DNA of 64,000 nucleotides. It comes from Hippasteria phrygiana. Its lineage: Eukaryota > Echinodermata > Asteroidea > Valvatida > Goniasteridae. Every line of letters starts with the position of its first letter. The stretch's first letter is position 1. The position numbers and the translations under genes are program-made. The stretch lies in assembly GCA_037893225.1 (NCBI GenBank), contig JAZGUH010000562.1, positions 434,001 through 498,000 on the forward strand. The letters are read 5' to 3'. Under the pieces are notes generated by a model. The model saw only the letters and a list, made by a program, of their open reading frames with translations. It was not told the DNA's origin and did no database searches. This document shows, piece by piece, positions 23,757 through 35,286 of this stretch.

Positions 23757-24369
23757 GTGAAACTTACACGAGACCGTTTGATTAGTCATCACCTGATACT
23801 CGTGTCTGTTCCGGTGTCAACCACCACCCGAGCTAGCGAGCGGGTCTCTGGCGGCTGCCCGGGTGTAATGACGTCGGCTCCCTTACTAAAACCACCCATG
23901 GGATTCCCATGGTGTATAATTCACCATGCAATTCCCATGGGGTTTTGCATGGGAGATTTTGTATAGGCTAGCTGAAAACGTAAACATGGCGGGCAACTCG
24001 AATTCGAATGTACGTACATATTGTGACACAAATTGGAAAGCAAAGAGTGTATTTTCCTGACAATGACAACCAGCTGGTTACTAGACTGTGCAAATTGTTA
24101 ATTTGTATAAGTTCCCGTCCCAAACAAAAAGTAAAAGAGTAAACTCTAGCAGAGGATTCGAAGCTATAGACTTCGTGCTCCAAAGCCTTACACGTTCTGC
24201 CATGTACCAACATAGCCTCAACAGCAGGTCAACTAAATCGGTTTACTGCAACCTTATAGCTATTATCTGAATTGCGTCCTTGCGCCAAAGAACACAAACA
24301 TACTGCCATAGCGAATAAGTACGGGAAACATCGTGGCCAGCGTCGCACGTACGTAAAGCTAATCGTAAC
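23757..24369. other. unassigned stretch
   Basis: No gene recognised. CCCATGGGATTCCCATGG-type words around 23893-23950 form a short palindromic cluster. Confidence 0.35.
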
Positions 24370-24604
24370 GGGCCAATTTCACGGCGATGCTAAGCACAAT
24401 TGTTCAGCATGAAAAGTCTTCCTTGGTAAATACATGATTACCAACCAAATTGTAATGTGAAGTGCATCGCTTGTGGTTGGCATTTAGCTGGCGTTTGCTA
24501 AGCATGAAAAACCAATGGAATTTTGGATGCTTACCTGTTTTAACTAAGCAAGACTTTTTGGTTGTCAGCAAAATTGTGCTTAACAGCTCCATGAAATTGG
24601 CCCC
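24370..24604. mobile_element. MITE with TIR GGGCCAATTTCA
   Basis: Begins GGGCCAATTTCACGGCGATG and ends CTCCATGAAATTGGCCCC. Sub-terminal TGCTTAGCA/TGTGCTTAACAG words are inverted. It is about 235 bp and non-coding. Confidence 0.75.
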
Positions 24605-25577
24605 AGGTTCAAAGTGGCCAAAGTAGAACACATAATCCTCGGATGTATCATTCAATAACACCGTCGTCAGTTGCACATTTTCAAAATTGCTCTGTGAAGC
24701 CGCGTGAAGCCATACTTCGTTTTTATGATATAACGCTATGGGCGGAAGTGCAGCAATATGATAAGGCTATCGGCGGAAGTGCAGCAATATTACAAACAGC
24801 TTTCGACCCACCACACGGGGTATTGGTATTCCCTCCATATGATGCACGATATGGGGAAGAGGGACACCCCCCCCCCCCCACCCCCCCCCCCCCCCCCCCC
24901 TTTTGTGTTGGTCAGTGTGTTCCCGGAATCTCAGGAATTCTTTACAGATGTCTAGGGGATGTGTTACTTAACAATAGTCTGGAGAGTGTATAGAGTATAG
25001 GGACAAAAGGGGTACCCCTCTGCCCCATATCGTGCTGGGTATAATTCCCTCCTATATTTTCCACTGGCTTGTACATGGTGCGCATTAGACTTCCGCCCGT
25101 GGGTGGGGATTGAACCACTCTGCCTGTGGCAAACACGGAGCCATGACTGTTGCTGCATGTACGTCTTATAAATATATCTTTGTCAGAATACCATATTGTG
25201 ACCCACGTATGTTGATCAGTCCATACAGGCTGGTAAAATGTATCCTGCACTCGCACAAAAAAAACGTTGCCCGATCGGGTCTTTTGTGGCTACGGCTTCG
25301 AATTTGGCCATTGACAGGCTGCGGTGAAGAGCCGTAGCCATTGATGACAATGTACATGTATGTGGAAGTCTCTTACATCGGGATGCTAGTCGGTGTGTTG
25401 CCAAAATACTGTACAAACGCTTTGAAAACACGAACCATTCAAATTATCTCTTATATGGGTTTTCTGTCAGATGTGCCCCAGAAATATATATGCACAAGAG
25501 GTTTCCCAAAATACAGATTATAAAAACAGGCGTGCAAATGTTTTCTAATATAAGTAATGTGGCGGTATTCTCTCTAA
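24605..25577. other. spacer with poly(C) runs and a 33-bp duplication
   Basis: A unit containing GGCGGAAGTGCAGCAATAT is repeated at about 24749 and 24772. C runs follow near 24869-24900. No gene recognised. Confidence 0.45.
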
Positions 25578-25754
25578 GGGCCGGTCACACTGGCCGCGAT
25601 AACGAAGACGATAACGAAAACGGTGAGAATAAACGGCATTGATTGGTGAAATTGTCGTGCGTGTAATACGCGCGCGTTCCATCCACCAATATGGAGCGTT
25701 TATTATTATCGTTTTCATTTTTGTTATCGTTATCGTGGCCAGTGTGACCGGCCC
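25578..25754. mobile_element. palindromic MITE, TIR GGGCCGGTCACACTGGCC (copy 2)
   Basis: Same ends and the same central GTGTAATACGCGCGCG as the copy at 22998-23156, with extra GATAACGAAGAC arm sequence. The arms complement each other over roughly 50 bases. Confidence 0.87.
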
Positions 25755-25912
25755 TTTACTCGGCACCCGGAGTCGTCCTCGGCCGACGTCAACGAGCGGT
25801 AGTCAACGCAGACTAGGGGAGCAGGCCCGTTTTGGGGCAGTATACAACCAGGCACCTCGAGAACACACACGCTTGTAATGTGTTCTCACGATCACTACAT
25901 CCACCAGTGAAG

Positions 25913-26090
25913 CCCGCTTCATACTTCATGCGAAATGCGAATGCGAAGCGAATTTATGACGTCAACGCCCAATATTCGCGCTGCGAATTCGCAAAAGTTT
26001 AACACATTTCAATTTGTGCGAATCTTCGCTGCGAATGTTTCATGACGTCAAATTCGCTTCGCATTCGCGTGAAGTATGAACTGGCCTTAA
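25913..26090. mobile_element. palindromic MITE, TTCATACTTCxxGCGAAT arms
   Basis: Left arm CGCTTCATACTTCATGCGAA and right arm TTCGCGTGAAGTATGAAC are inverted. ATGCGAAGCGAATT and TGACGTCA words are also mirrored. About 178 bp, non-coding. Confidence 0.75.
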
Positions 26091-26358
26091 GAAAGGATCT
26101 TAGACACAAACACTTTGTAAAGCGGCACTCAACTGGTTTAATGTAACCAAATTCTGTCACCTACATGTAGACAGGTTCCACAGGAACTTCAACTCTCCTC
26201 TATCGTCTTGGGAATCCTGCAAAATGTGGGCGCGGCTTAATATGCAAATTAGTTTGTTGGTGTTAATATTCATAACCTTCGAACAACATGGCACTTCATG
26301 CAGTCGGCGACCCCATGACATACCATACGATAGTTGTCTGGTTTGTGGGAAGATATAA

Positions 26359-26575
26359 GTATAATCGTACCGTCAGAGGGCGCACTGCATGGAACGAATA
26401 AACGCGACGTTACACGATCCATTTTCGATCACTGTCGTCTTGAACCAAGACTAGCACAGAGAGAGCGAGCGGCCTGAGCGCTAGTCTTGGTTCAAGACGA
26501 CAGGGATCGATAATGATCGTGTAGCGTCGCGTTTATTCGTTCCGTACAGTGCGCCCTCTGACGGTACGATTATAC
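26359..26575. repeat. large palindrome, about 95-bp arms
   Basis: Left arm GTATAATCGTACCGTCAGAG... and right arm ...CTCTGACGGTACGATTATAC match over nearly 100 bp with few differences. The loop is about 25 bp of GAGAGAGCGAGCGG-type sequence. The inner arms contain CTTGAACCAAGACTAGC, related to the termini of the element at 8389-10900. A 21-bp direct repeat containing TATCGTCTTGGGAATCCTGC flanks the region (26201-26221 and 26594-26614). Confidence 0.85.
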
Positions 26576-26614
26576 CAACTCATGGGCTCGCACTATCGTC
26601 TTGGGAATCCTGCA

Positions 26615-27599
26615 TCAGCGGTTTAACTTTTTCTTTATTTCTCCCTAGGCCTTTCCTAGGGAGCCAATCAGCGATTCCAAAACGAACATGCATATGACTT
26701 ATGTGATGACCTGAATATATTAACGGGTCAGGATCTAGGGCTAAAATGTAAACATGCATGGCCCGGCGAGCCATACTGTCACGTCACCGAGCGCACGATA
26801 TGCGATTATCGCACAACAACTGTGACTGTATGGGAACGACCGTTTCGTGTGTTCATCTATGCAGGAAGGGTTTGTGTTTTTCATGGTGTGTTTACCGACT
26901 GGGTTCGGTAAAAACACTAAATTTATGAACCTGTGCCTCTCTGTTTTGATTTCAATAACAACTTCGCCTCGAAGTATCATACATGACAAAACCTCTCAAG
27001 TTGGCTTTGGATAAAGCCTGACCGACAAGGTGCTGAAGAAGGACGCTCAGGGCCAGTATTAATTCGTTTGTTTTTAGCAAGCCCTCGAGGCCCTTTTTAG
27101 CAGCCATCGATGACGGGAATTCTTGCAGTCGATCCGGGAGCCTTATGTCTCAGTACAATCGGGGTACGAGCTAGGCTACTCATGGCGAATCTTACAACAT
27201 CCAGTTAGAGAGGTTGGGGAAAATACGTAGATAAGAGTGGTTGGGGCAAATATGAATGGAAATAGGTATATTTAAAACCATCATAAACCATATATTGAGC
27301 TTAATTTCAGAGTACAAATTTCACTTTGACAAATGTGTCCGTGATTCTCGAGAGTGCTTTTGAGTATTACTTGTGACATGAATTACACATGTGATGCAGA
27401 AGTATAATCCCCAACGATATCCCCAATAAAACCATCAGTGTCACGTGTATTTAACAGAGAAATATGTTTTGCATGTTTATGTTCCTTCCAAAGATCTTAG
27501 TATAAAACTACTCGGCTACGCGTATACATACGTTTGACGTAGTTCAGATTTGAACGAGGTCAGAGAAGTCATAGTTCTCAACTGTAAATGCAAATTATT
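26615..27599. other. unassigned stretch
   Basis: No gene or clear repeat family recognised. A short CCTAGG palindrome pair lies near 26645-26665. Confidence 0.4.
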
Positions 27600-29880
27600 C
27601 TATATGATTGTACCTGTTACAGCAAAGCTTGAGGCATAACATTCCTTTTTCGCAAAAGGAATCTTCAGCGCCATGTCAGTGGATTGTCTCGTTTCACGAT
27701 TCTGAATAAGTGGTGTAAACAGATTTGTCATATACAAAGGAGTAATTTTGTTTATACATTTGCAGACAAGAATAGCCTTTTTATACTCAACTCTTTCAGA
27801 AAATGACATCCAATTAAGTCTAGCAAACATATCGGCTGAAGGAGTTAAGAATGCACACTTAAGGATTATCCGCGCGGCTCTTTTCAGACATTTATTAAGA
27901 ATATTGTCGTGAGATGTGTACCGTCCTCCCCGTACAGTACTACAATAATCTAACGATGGCATAACTAAGCTAACAAAAAGAGAGTGGAGGCTGCTTTGGG
28001 GAACATGGTCGCGGATTCTATTTAGCATACCTAATTTAGAAGAAACGGTTTTCTTCACGTATTCAACGTGTGGGCCCCAACTTAAAGTTTCATCCATAAT
28101 AACACCCAAACATTTACAAAAGTTCACCTTTACCACTGGACTACCAGCGATACTGACATTAAGGTCAGTACTGGATACTTTTCAATTAGTTCCAATGAGC
28201 ATGGATTTGGTTTTGCTGGCGTTTATTGTAAGTTTGTTTCTGACACACCAATCGTAAATTCTAGCTAGGGCTGTATTCAAGTTGTTCTCTATTTCATCAA
28301 CACTGGTAGAACTACACGTTAATGTCGAGTCGTCAGCATACATGAACAAATTACACTCTTTAGGGATACAAAGTGGTAGGTCACTTGTATAAATAATAAA
28401 TAACAGTGGACCTAAAATTGATCCCTGTGGTACGCCGGTGTTAAGTGGTAGGGTCTTAGATATGTTGCCCTCAATATTCACAGACTGACTACGTTCACTT
28501 AGATATGACTTAAACCAGTTGATTACAGAGGTTGACATATTCACCCTTTCAAGTTTATCTAGGAGAGTTGCGTGATTAACAGAGTCAAATGCTTTACTTA
28601 AATCTATAAGAACAGTGCCTGTCATTTCCCCACGCTCCATAGCCTAAAAACATTTGTTCGTTAAATCATGCAGAGTGGTTTCAGTTGAGTGTAAGGGCCT
28701 AAACCCTGATGACTGACAACAAGGAATCAGATTACTTTCATCAAGGTATGAATATAATGCAGGGTGTATCTATCTTTCTAGAATCTTAGAGATAATCGGC
28801 AGTATTGAAATAGGCCGATAGTTAGTTGTATTACGTTTGTCTCCACCCTTGTGAATAGGTGTAACCAAGGCGTGTTTCCACTCTCTAGGGTATTGCTCAC
28901 ATCTTATCGAGAGGTTGAAGATGTGTGTTAAGGATTTAGTTATGTACGGAGACGCTATTTTAATCATTTTCACACTTATTCCATCCGGACCTGTTGCTTT
29001 CCCGACCGACATTGATGATATTTGCGTTTGAACATATAGTCTTCTGTAATATCAGGCAGTAAGCATTTTTCATCAAGTGAATCTGTAACAAAAGAGGGGA
29101 TACATGTATTGTTGTCCACTTCAAGTTCACATGGAGGGGCATTACTGGCCATACGTGTTCCGATTGTAGAACAATTTTCGTTAAATGTATCAGCAATGTC
29201 GGTGGGATCATCAACGAATTCCCCATTCTGGGAAAGAATAGACTTTGGAATAATTGTTTGTTTGTTGGGAAGAACCTCTTTTAGTTTTTTCCACAGAATG
29301 GATGAGTTGCCTTTATTTTCCTCGATGGTTGATTTAAAGTATTCGCTTTTCTTGCTGCGGATTTTTTCAGTAGTCATGTTTCGCAGCTTTTTGTATGTAT
29401 TCCAGTCATTTTGTGAGCCTGAACGTTTAGCGATTGTATTTGCAAGATCTCGCTGCCGCATAATTTTTAGAATTTCCCCATCGTGCCAAGGCAACGATGC
29501 ACCACGAATACGTTTTGATTTCATTGGTGCATGATGGTTAATAATACTCATAAACAGAGAGTGCCATATTGACCATGCTTCATTAACATCATGACAATTA
29601 AGGACATAGTCCCATGGGGCATTAAGGAGGTCGTCTTGAAAGGCGTCATTGTCTATATCTTTAAAACTTCTGAAGTTAATTGAACGGCCTTCTTTTTGGG
29701 GGGCTATCCAATTATGAAGACCGCAAACAAGATAGTGGTCACTAATCAGGACAGGTAGGACACCACTTTCACTTACAAGTTCAGAATGAAAGCTAAAAAT
29801 TAGATCAATGGTTGTTTCAGTAAATTCAGTAACGCGGGTAGGATAATGTATAAGTTGCGTCATTTGGAACATATTAAAAC
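27600..29880 (-). pseudogene. LINE ORF2 pseudogene (endonuclease C-terminus + reverse transcriptase)
   Basis: Read from 29872 to 27600. The first part has TRVTEFTETTIDLIF and VLISDHYLV, the C-terminal end of an AP-type endonuclease with its SDH motif. The reverse transcriptase follows, with GPDGIS, NYRPISILPIISKILER, LIDLSKAFDSVNH, GVPQGSILGPLLFIIY and the catalytic FMYADD. The C-terminus has NLFTPL and PFAKKECY. The copy is dead: there is a frameshift near 29015, in-frame stops near 28770, 28641 and 28182, and both ends are truncated. The layout fits the CR1/L2/jockey group. LINE tails of the same family are at 4145-4748 and 46545-47001. Confidence 0.9.
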
Positions 29881-31364
29881 AATAGTTTAGTTAGTTCATG
29901 CACGCATGTCACATGAATCAGTTCAACTATTATTATTTGCTTATGTTTTGTTTTCAATCAGTTTGGGTGAAAATAACCCAGTTTTTACAGATTTTGCTTA
30001 CAACCAAATTCTGTGCTCAGTTCCCTTAAAAAGAGTTTCCTGCGTTTTTGGACTGGTATTTGTGCCTATATTATTGACATGAAACGGTACCTGTAGGCCT
30101 AAACGATGTATTCTTTAAAACTGACTTTTCTTGCTACTTATATTAAGTTGCACTTAGGTTTTAAAAATAATTGTGTAATCTTTCAGGCCCTTCATATACT
30201 AATAGATATGACTATTGATAGACTTCAGAGATATGATAGACATGATTTTAGAGAGGTTATACTTTCCAATAATTCGGATATTGCGATTTTAAACGGGCAT
30301 TTAGAACTGTTTATTTCACATATTTTCCAGATAACAAACTTAAAGTTGTATTTTTTTTGTTCGTTATTGTTTCACAGATCGAACAATAAAGCCAGTACAT
30401 TCAGCACGATGTACAAGCTGCCTTCTGTGACTGCGTTTGTTTACACTTCCCGACGGTCCATTTTTTCCTAATTTCCAATCAAGCGTTCTGTTCCGATTAG
30501 CCGCTTAAATAAGCCCTTACTGAAATGTTAGTGTGCCCAGGAAAGTGACAATTAGAAATCGTAAGGAAAGATATGAATTTTTCTGATACACCTTTCTAAA
30601 CACGGCATTTTACACGAAACTCCAAATACCACATTTCTTTATATTCTTGAAAACGATGCCTCTTTAAGCGGCCAATAAATATAGGTTTTCCCGGACAATT
30701 TGCAATTTTTTTTCCTGATTATTTTCGTTATCGGTCATTCAAATTAGCGTGATTTTTGCACATCTGATTAAATTAAGGTTTCTTTTTCACTGTTTGGGCA
30801 TTCAATTTCAATTCTTAAGCACCAACGATTTCGTTCCTAATAGTGTTCGTTTTCGTTTAGTGACATTCTATTACGTTTTTGGTGCATTCAAGACTTTATT
30901 TGTTGCATTCTTACATTGAGTTTTGTAACCTCCGTGTGTGCATATGACGTCGGTGTGCATATGACGGATGACCATGCTTTTCTTTTCTTATCCCTTTATG
31001 GGCAATTTCATCAAATGGTTATTCAAATTAATAAGATTTTTAATTGATATATTTTCCTATTGTCCTCTGAGGTTTTTGTACAAATTGTCTACAATTTATA
31101 GTGGATATTTTTTAACATTTATTATGGATGGGTGATGTAACGAACTAATGAAATGAAAAGGGCTAATGAATTTTCTTTTTCACTGTTGGTCTCTCCACGA
31201 GACCCGATTGTTCGAGCCGAGACCCCCCTTGGCTGCATCCCCTCCCACACAGCATGGTACTTTTAAGTGCAATTCCAGTTGTGTTGTTTGCCAGACTCAC
31301 ATGCAGGAGTCTGACTCATTTTTTGGCCATTCATCTGGCACTACTCACAGAACCAATGGTAACA
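29881..31364. other. unassigned AT-rich stretch
   Basis: No recognisable gene. ATAGGTTTTCCCGGACAATTT at about 30681 matches the terminus of the 1013-bp TIR element (14781), and following ATTCAAATT/CATTCAATTTC words fit a diverged copy, but no right end was found. Confidence 0.4.
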
Positions 31365-32679
31365 CTAGAGCTAATTTGTGCTTCACGAAGCACGGATATC
31401 AGCCCAAATAGCCCTTTGAAAGGTTTTTCTGAACTGACTCGCACTGACCACAAGTTGACCCCCGAAATTGCCAAAGCATCCAAGTTATGAGGCTTGGTCC
31501 AAAGATGTAAATAACCAACTTTGACATCAAGACTGTGGGAGAAGCAGCATTTAGTAATTTTGAAGAGAATGACCCCTACTGACCATTAGGTGACCATTGG
31601 CCAAATTCTTTGTACACCCTATATGAGGCTTGGCCTAGAGATGTAAATAACCAGCTTCGACATCAAGACTGTAGGAGAAGAAGCATTTTGTAATTTTGAA
31701 GAAAATGACCCCCTGCTGACCATTAGGTGACCATTGGCCGAAATATGTGTACACCATATATGAGGCTTGGTCCAGAGATGTAAATAACCAACTTTGACAT
31801 CAAGACTGTGGGAGAAGAAGCATTTTGTAATTTTGAAGAAAATTACCCCCTGCTGACCATTAGGTGACCATTAGCCGAAATATGTGTAAACCATATATGA
31901 GGCTTGGTCCAGAGATGTAAATAACAAATTTTGATATCAAGACTGTGGGAGAAAAAGCATTTCGTAATTTTGAAGAAAATGACCCCCGACTGACCATTAG
32001 GTGACCATTGGCTGAAATATGAGTACACCCTATATGAGGCTTGGCCTAGAGATGTAAATAACCAGCTTCGACATCAAGACTGTGGGAGAAAAAGCATTTT
32101 GTAATTTTGAAGAAAATGACCCCCTGCTGACCATTAGGTGACCATTGGCTGAAATATGTGTACACCATATATGAGGCTTGGTCCAGAGATGTAAATAACC
32201 AACTTTGACATTAAGACTGTGGGAGAAGAAGCATTTTGTAATTTTGAAGAAAATGACCTCTGCTGACCATTAGGTGACCATTGGCCGAAATATGAGTACA
32301 CCATATATGAGGCTTGGTCCAGAGATGTAAATAACCAACTTTGACATCAAGACTGTGGGAGAAGAAGCATTTTGTAATTTTGAAGAAAATGACCCCTACT
32401 GACCATTAGGTGACCATTGGCCAAATTCTGTGAACAACCAATATGAGGCTTAGTCCAGAGATGTCACTGACCAAGTCCGACATTAATTGGACCAAGACTG
32501 TGGGAGAAGAAGCATTTTGTATTTTTGAAGAAAATGACCACTAGTGACCACTAGGTGACCTCTGACCCCACATGCTGGTCACTTAAGATAGGACTCAAGT
32601 CATGGAAGATCCTGTCCAAATTTGGCTAAAATCGGCCAATGATTTTGGCAAATATAGCATTTTTTGTGAGCGTTTGCCC

Positions 32680-32712
<33 letters not shown>

Positions 32713-32713
32713 A
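31365..32713 (-). mobile_element. Helitron/HINE-like unit 1 with 137-bp tandem subrepeats
   Basis: On the minus strand the unit ends with hairpin GTGCTTCGTGAAGCAC (31378-31393), then about 10 nt and CTAG followed by T, as at Helitron 3' ends. The body has about eight subrepeats of 136-137 bp, each with GATGTAAATAACCA, ACTGTGGGAGAAGAAGCATT and CATTAGGTGACCATTGG (phase points at 31504, 31640, 31777 and 31914, and so on). The far end is a (GAAA)n microsatellite. No Rep/helicase is encoded, so it would be non-autonomous. Confidence 0.6.
32686..32712. repeat. (GAAA)n microsatellite
   Basis: About seven GAAA units at the distal end of the first Helitron-like unit, directly before the next CTAG terminus. 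Confidence 0.9.
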
Positions 32714-33094
32714 CTAGAGCAGGATGTCTGTGCTTCACGAAGCACAAATATCAGCCGGTTGTCCGTAGGTCACCAGACAATAACTATTGCTGACCACTAG
32801 GCGAACTTTGCCCTCAATCTTGAAACCCTCACATATTCGGCAATCGACACGGGTTTAGCTGACCAAATGTTGCCGAAATCGACTAAAAAGATGTGGGAAA
32901 AGAACCATGTTGCATGTTTGGCAGAAAATGACCCCTGCTGACCACCAGGTGACCTTTGACATAAATCTGCAATGACCCGATCAGAAGCTTCCGACATCGG
33001 TGTAACGGTTTAACTGTGGCTGAAATCAAATGAAAAAGTGACAACGGTGTAATTTAGCATGTATTCCAGAGAATGACCCCTACTGACCACTGGC

Positions 33095-33107
33095 TGACCT
33101 TTGACCT
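33095..33107 (-). promoter_or_regulatory. perfect DR1 nuclear-receptor-type site
   Basis: TGACCTTTGACCT is the complement of AGGTCA-A-AGGTCA, the consensus DR1 bound by HNF4, COUP-TF and RXR-type receptors. It is part of the tandem subrepeat. Occupancy is unknown. Confidence 0.4.
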
Positions 33108-33242
33108 TAATCTGCAAAGACACCATATCAGGTGCTCTCAACACAGGTGTAACTGACCATGTGTGGATTAAATCAATTGAAAATGTGGGAAAAGAAGCAT
33201 TTGCCGTGTTTTTAATAAAAATGACCACTGCTGACCACTAGG

Positions 33243-33255
33243 TGACCTTTGACCT
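33243..33255 (-). promoter_or_regulatory. perfect DR1 nuclear-receptor-type site
   Basis: A second exact TGACCTTTGACCT, one subrepeat (148 bp) after the first. Near matches are at 32950 and in the following subrepeats. Confidence 0.4.
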
Positions 33256-33842
33256 AAATCTGCAATCAACGCATATAGGACTGGCAGCAATGTTATAACT
33301 GACCAAGTGTGATTGAAATCGTTCGACAAAATGTGGGAAAAGAGCCAATTTTGCACATTTTCCAGAAAATGCCCGCTTCTGACCACTGAGTGACCGTTGT
33401 CCGAAATCTACTAACACCCCACACGGGGCTTTGGCAAAGGATGCATGTGACCAAATAATTTATGTTAAAATCGGCAGAAAGAATGCGGCAGAAGAAGCGT
33501 TTTACTTATTTCAATGAAATGACCCCTAGTGACCACTAGGTGATCTTTGGCCAAATTCTGTGTACAACTTTTATGAGGCTTGGTGTAGGGATGCGACTGA
33601 CCAAGTTTGGCCTTTATCGGATGAAGACTGTGGGAGAAGAAGCATTTTGTAAATTTCAATAAAATGACCGCTAGTGACCGCTAGGTGACCTTTGACCCCG
33701 GTCAGAGTGCACCACATATCAAGCTTGGGTCAGTTGTCCATAGGACCAAGTTTCGTTGAAATTGGCCAAAGGGTTTGGCAGTTATAGCAATTTATAGCAA
33801 TTTATAGCTCATGGTGAGAAAGAAGAAGATACAGAAGGACCA

Positions 33843-34342
33843 CTAGAGCAGGATGTGTGTGCTTCACGAAGCACAAATATCAGCCGGTTGTCCGTAGGTC
33901 ACCAGACAATAACTATTGCTGACCACTAGGCGAACTTTGGCCTCAATCTTGAAACCCTCGCATATTCCGCAATCGACACGGGTTTAGCTGACCAAATGTT
34001 GCCGAAATCGACTGAAAAGATGTGGGAAAAGAACCATGTTGCATGTTTGTCCGAAAATGACCCCTGCTGACCACCAGGTGACCTTTGACATAAATCTGCA
34101 ATTACCCGATCAGAAGCTTTCGACATCGGTGTAACGGCTCAACTGTGGCTGAAATCAAATGAAAAAAGTGACAACAGTGCAATTTAGCATGTATTCCAGA
34201 GAATGACCCCTACTGACCACTGGCTGACCTTTGACCTTAATCTGCAAAGACACCATATCAGGTGCTCTCAACAGAGGTGTAACTGACCATGTGTGAATTA
34301 AATCAATTGAAAATGTGGGAAAAGAAGCATTTTCCGTGTTTT
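33843..34342 (-). mobile_element. Helitron/HINE-like unit 3, truncated
   Basis: Starts with the same CTAG terminus and hairpin (33859-33874) and is nearly identical to the first 500 bp of unit 2. It stops abruptly near 34342, where retroelement gag sequence begins. Confidence 0.6.
34225..34237 (-). promoter_or_regulatory. perfect DR1 nuclear-receptor-type site
   Basis: Exact TGACCTTTGACCT at the position equivalent to 33095 of unit 2. Confidence 0.4.
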
Positions 34343-35172
34343 TGAACTTCTCCATGAGGACAACTTCTTTCAGCTTCTCAAATTTATTCTCAACTTTGAG
34401 AGATCGATACCCATCGACAAACACAATTTCCTTTTGTCTAGCAAATTCGACAAAGGTCTGGCATTTTGATCTAGTAAAATTTCTGCCTATATGCCTCAGG
34501 AACCAACTCATACGCATTCAAAATGGCTGCTTTAACTGTAGCATATTCACCACACTGGTCCTCTGAAAGTGTGGCATAGACTTTCTGAGCCTTACCCACA
34601 AACGTGTTCTGCAGGAGCAAAGGCCAATACTTCTCAGGCCACTTAAGACTTTTGGCAGTTTTCTCGAAAGACAGAAAATATGTTTCAACGTCATGTTCGT
34701 TGAACTTCGGCACCAACCTCACGTTTTTCGCCAAATCAAAGTCAATTGGAGTTCTCTCTTTGCCTGTGTCTTTCTTTGCACCTAATTCCAACTCTTTAAT
34801 CTTCAGTTGTTGTTCGAGTTCAAGCTTTCGTAGTTCAAGTTATCTTTCTTTGTCTTTTTCTCTTTCTTCAAACTCAAGCCTGTCTTTTTCCTTTTCTCTT
34901 TCTTCAAACTCAAGCCTGAGCCTTTCTTTTTCCAGCTCAATTTTGGCTAGCTCAATTTCTCGATCAGAAGTTTGCGGAGACTCGGCCATCTCTAGATTGA
35001 ACTTTTCCGCAAAAACACTCACAAGTTTTGCCTTCTTGGCACTTCGAGAATTTTCTAGATGAGCATATCTAGCAACTTCATGCAACTCATCTTTTGTCAA
35101 CAGTTTTGTCAACTTTTCGACTGACAAATCTTCAGCCTCCACGAAAGCTCGTGCATCGAACTTACTAGCCAT
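34343..35172 (-). pseudogene. SCAN-like gag of a Gmr1-type Ty3/gypsy element, broken
   Basis: Read from the ATG at 35172 (MASKFDARAFVEAEDLS). It has a SAP-like N-terminal segment (LTKLLTKDELHEVARY) and then a Glu/Arg/Lys-rich coiled coil. The capsid part with RLVPKFNEHDVETYFLSFEK and WPEKYWPLLLQNTFVGKAQ is like those from which vertebrate SCAN domains derive. There is an in-frame stop near 34840 and a frameshift near 34475. The reading ends at the junction with Helitron-like unit 3. No pol is present. Confidence 0.75.
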
Positions 35173-35265
35173 GATTATTCTACACTACACTTAGCAACGA
35201 TACAACAAAGTGTGCGACATTGTTTGACGATATCGTAAACAAAACTTGGCTTATGTTTGTTCGAT

Positions 35266-35283
35266 TTCCCGGACAGGCCCCCA
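35266..35283 (-). other. primer-binding site, tRNA-Pro-like
   Basis: On the minus strand TGGGGGCCTGTCCGGGAA lies 3 nt after the LTR end. It closely resembles the proline-tRNA primer site used by many retroelements. It supports the element's orientation and 5' end. Confidence 0.65.
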
Positions 35284-35286
35284 ATT

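Larger units (their letters stand above)
32714..33842 (-). mobile_element. Helitron/HINE-like unit 2, about 148-bp subrepeats
   Basis: Same CTAG + hairpin head (hairpin 32730-32745) as unit 1. It has seven subrepeats spaced about 145-150 bp, marked by TGACCACTAGGTGACC-type words at about 32788, 32937, 33083, 33231, 33378, 33528 and 33673. The distal end is GAAAGAAGAAG-rich. Minus-strand open frames through it vary between subrepeats and are not credible genes. Confidence 0.6.

Noticed and set aside
30106..30471. 121-residue ORF
   Set aside because: AT-rich, no recognisable domain, no paralogue or splice context; chance is the simplest explanation.
31480..34340. CRISPR array
   Set aside because: The repeats are contiguous 137-150 bp units with no unique spacers, in animal DNA.
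34315..35062. Ser-rich plus-strand proteins opposite gag
   Set aside because: They are antisense shadows of the Glu/Lys-rich gag coiled coil.
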